A stretch of DNA of 34,514 bases, from the NCBI GenBank assembly GCA_964516765.1, contig CAZEWZ010000019.1, positions 1 through 34,514 on the forward strand. Reading direction: 5' to 3'. This document shows, piece by piece, positions 33,863 through 34,514 of the stretch. Position numbers and translations under genes: made by a program. The first letter of the stretch is position 1. Each line of letters starts with the position of its first letter. The notes under the pieces are model-generated. The model was not told the DNA's origin and ran no database searches. It was given only the letters and a program-made list of their open reading frames with translations. Source of the DNA: CAZEWZ01 sp964516765. GTDB lineage: Bacteria; Bacteroidota; Bacteroidia; Flavobacteriales; UBA7430.

Positions 33863-34514
33863 ATGAAAAAGTATACCTTATATTTTGTGTTCTTTTTTAA
33901 TATATTTTGTGTAAGTGCACAACCTTACACATCTCAATGTATTGACAATGCAACTCAGTTAGTCAATATATTAGTTAATGGTGTGCCTTTTTCCAATGCA
34001 ACCATCTCTGGCTTTGATTGTAGTACGGGATCTTTTGATAGTCCAAACCCTGGTGATGGTCTTGGTATAGAAAGTGGATTAATGATGGCTACAGACGGTC
34101 TTCAGGGCAATGGATCGGGCCCAGGATCTATAGAACCAGATTTGACTCAGCAACTACAAATTATTGGTGCATCTGCAACCAACGTTAACAATGTTATTGT
34201 GCTTGAATTTGATTTTGAACCAAATTCAGATCAGATTGCTTTTGAATATGTTTTTGCTTCCTACGAATATCCAGGTTACACCTGTTCCAATTTTAATGAT
34301 ATTTTTGGTTTTTTTCTTTCAGGTCCAGGAATTAATGGGCCTTTTCAAGATGAGGCTGTTAATATCGCATTGGTTCCTGATCCAAATAATCCAGGACAAT
34401 ATACAGATACACCAGTAATTATAAATACAATAAATTCGGGAGTTGCTTCTGGAGGTAATTCGGGACCTTGTGATGAGATTGATCCTAATTGGCAAGACTA
34501 TTCAGTTTTTTTTA
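33863..34514 (+). CDS. Choice-of-anchor L protein, 5' part (cut by window end)
   Basis: The frame starts with ATG one base after the preceding stop and stays open for 217 codons to the last base. It encodes a signal peptide (MKKYTLYFVFFFNIFCVSAQ) and then a choice-of-anchor L domain with GIESGLMMATDG, LEFDFEPNSDQIAFEYVF, FGFFLSGPGINGPF, NIALVPDPNN and a final DPNWQDYSVFF. The last stretches closely parallel those of the preceding gene, so the two are tandem paralogues in one transcript. Repeat and sorting domains are presumably beyond the window. Confidence 0.85.
   Translation, partial: MKKYTLYFVFFFNIFCVSAQPYTSQCIDNATQLVNILVNGVPFSNATISGFDCSTGSFDSPNPGDGLGIESGLMMATDGLQGNGSGPGSIEPDLTQQLQIIGASATNVNNVIVLEFDFEPNSDQIAFEYVFASYEYPGYTCSNFNDIFGFFLSGPGINGPFQDEAVNIALVPDPNNPGQYTDTPVIINTINSGVASGGNSGPCDEIDPNWQDYSVFF

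Noticed and set aside
34164..34418. An 84-codon plus-strand reading frame near the right end
   Set aside because: It lies in another frame of the choice-of-anchor L gene that starts at 33863 and is open to the window end. It has no signal or domain features.
1..34514. CRISPR array, transposon, prophage, integron or defence island
   Set aside because: No short regularly spaced repeats, transposase, integrase, phage structural gene, nuclease-helicase pair or toxin-antitoxin pair was recognised. The genes are mostly housekeeping, envelope and surface functions.

Overview
The window looks like chromosomal DNA of a low-GC Bacteroidota, most likely a marine, Flavobacteriales-like lineage. The pointers are: surface proteins ending in type IX secretion (T9SS) type A and type B sorting domains, the Bacteroidota forms of LptD and OstA-like LPS transport proteins, a fused cytochrome b/Fe-S protein followed by a CCG-domain protein, candidate promoters of the Bacteroidota form (TTG / TAnnTTTG), and weak or absent Shine-Dalgarno sequences. 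This assignment is inferred from gene content and not from a database search. I see no rRNA, tRNA, CRISPR array, transposase, integrase or phage gene. Coding density is very high and no gap between genes exceeds about 150 bases.

Layout. (1) 2-1641, plus strand: the 3' part of a DsbD-type thiol:disulfide interchange protein, overlapping gmhA. (2) 1643-6586, minus strand: lptD, ddl, meaB and a small unknown gene in transcription order, the last three with overlapping ends. (3) 6654-11300, plus strand: an N-acetylmuramoyl-L-alanine amidase, an MCE/MlaD protein, a membrane Fe-S/cytochrome b-like protein, a CCG-domain Fe-S protein and a conserved 160-residue protein, closed by a strong bidirectional terminator. 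(4) 11359-18960, minus strand: in transcription order fahA, rel/spoT, fur, purA, an OstA-like LPS transport gene and a small outer membrane barrel protein. (5) 19045-28967, plus strand: glyA, a large PKD-repeat surface protein with a T9SS type B tail, ychF, parE and parC. (6) 29047-34514, plus strand: a run of T9SS cargo genes, namely a choice-of-anchor B protein with a type A tail, a choice-of-anchor L protein with a type B tail, and the start of a second choice-of-anchor L paralogue cut by the window end.

Themes. Much of the first half builds the cell envelope: heptose for LPS (gmhA), D-Ala-D-Ala (ddl), peptidoglycan cleavage (amidase), LPS export (lptD, OstA-like) and lipid transport (MCE). 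A disulfide-handling protein sits at the left edge. The middle holds stress and nucleotide control (rel, fur, purA) and tyrosine and serine/glycine metabolism (fahA, glyA). The right third is dominated by secreted, probably adhesive, repeat proteins.

I did not find a clearly new defence or mobile system. The observations most worth a second look are the conserved-looking MCE plus Fe-S operon with its unexplained 160-residue partner, the terminator-like hairpin abutting the OstA-like start codon, the three-cysteine pattern of LptD, the face-to-face promoters between lptD and the amidase gene, and the tandem choice-of-anchor L genes.
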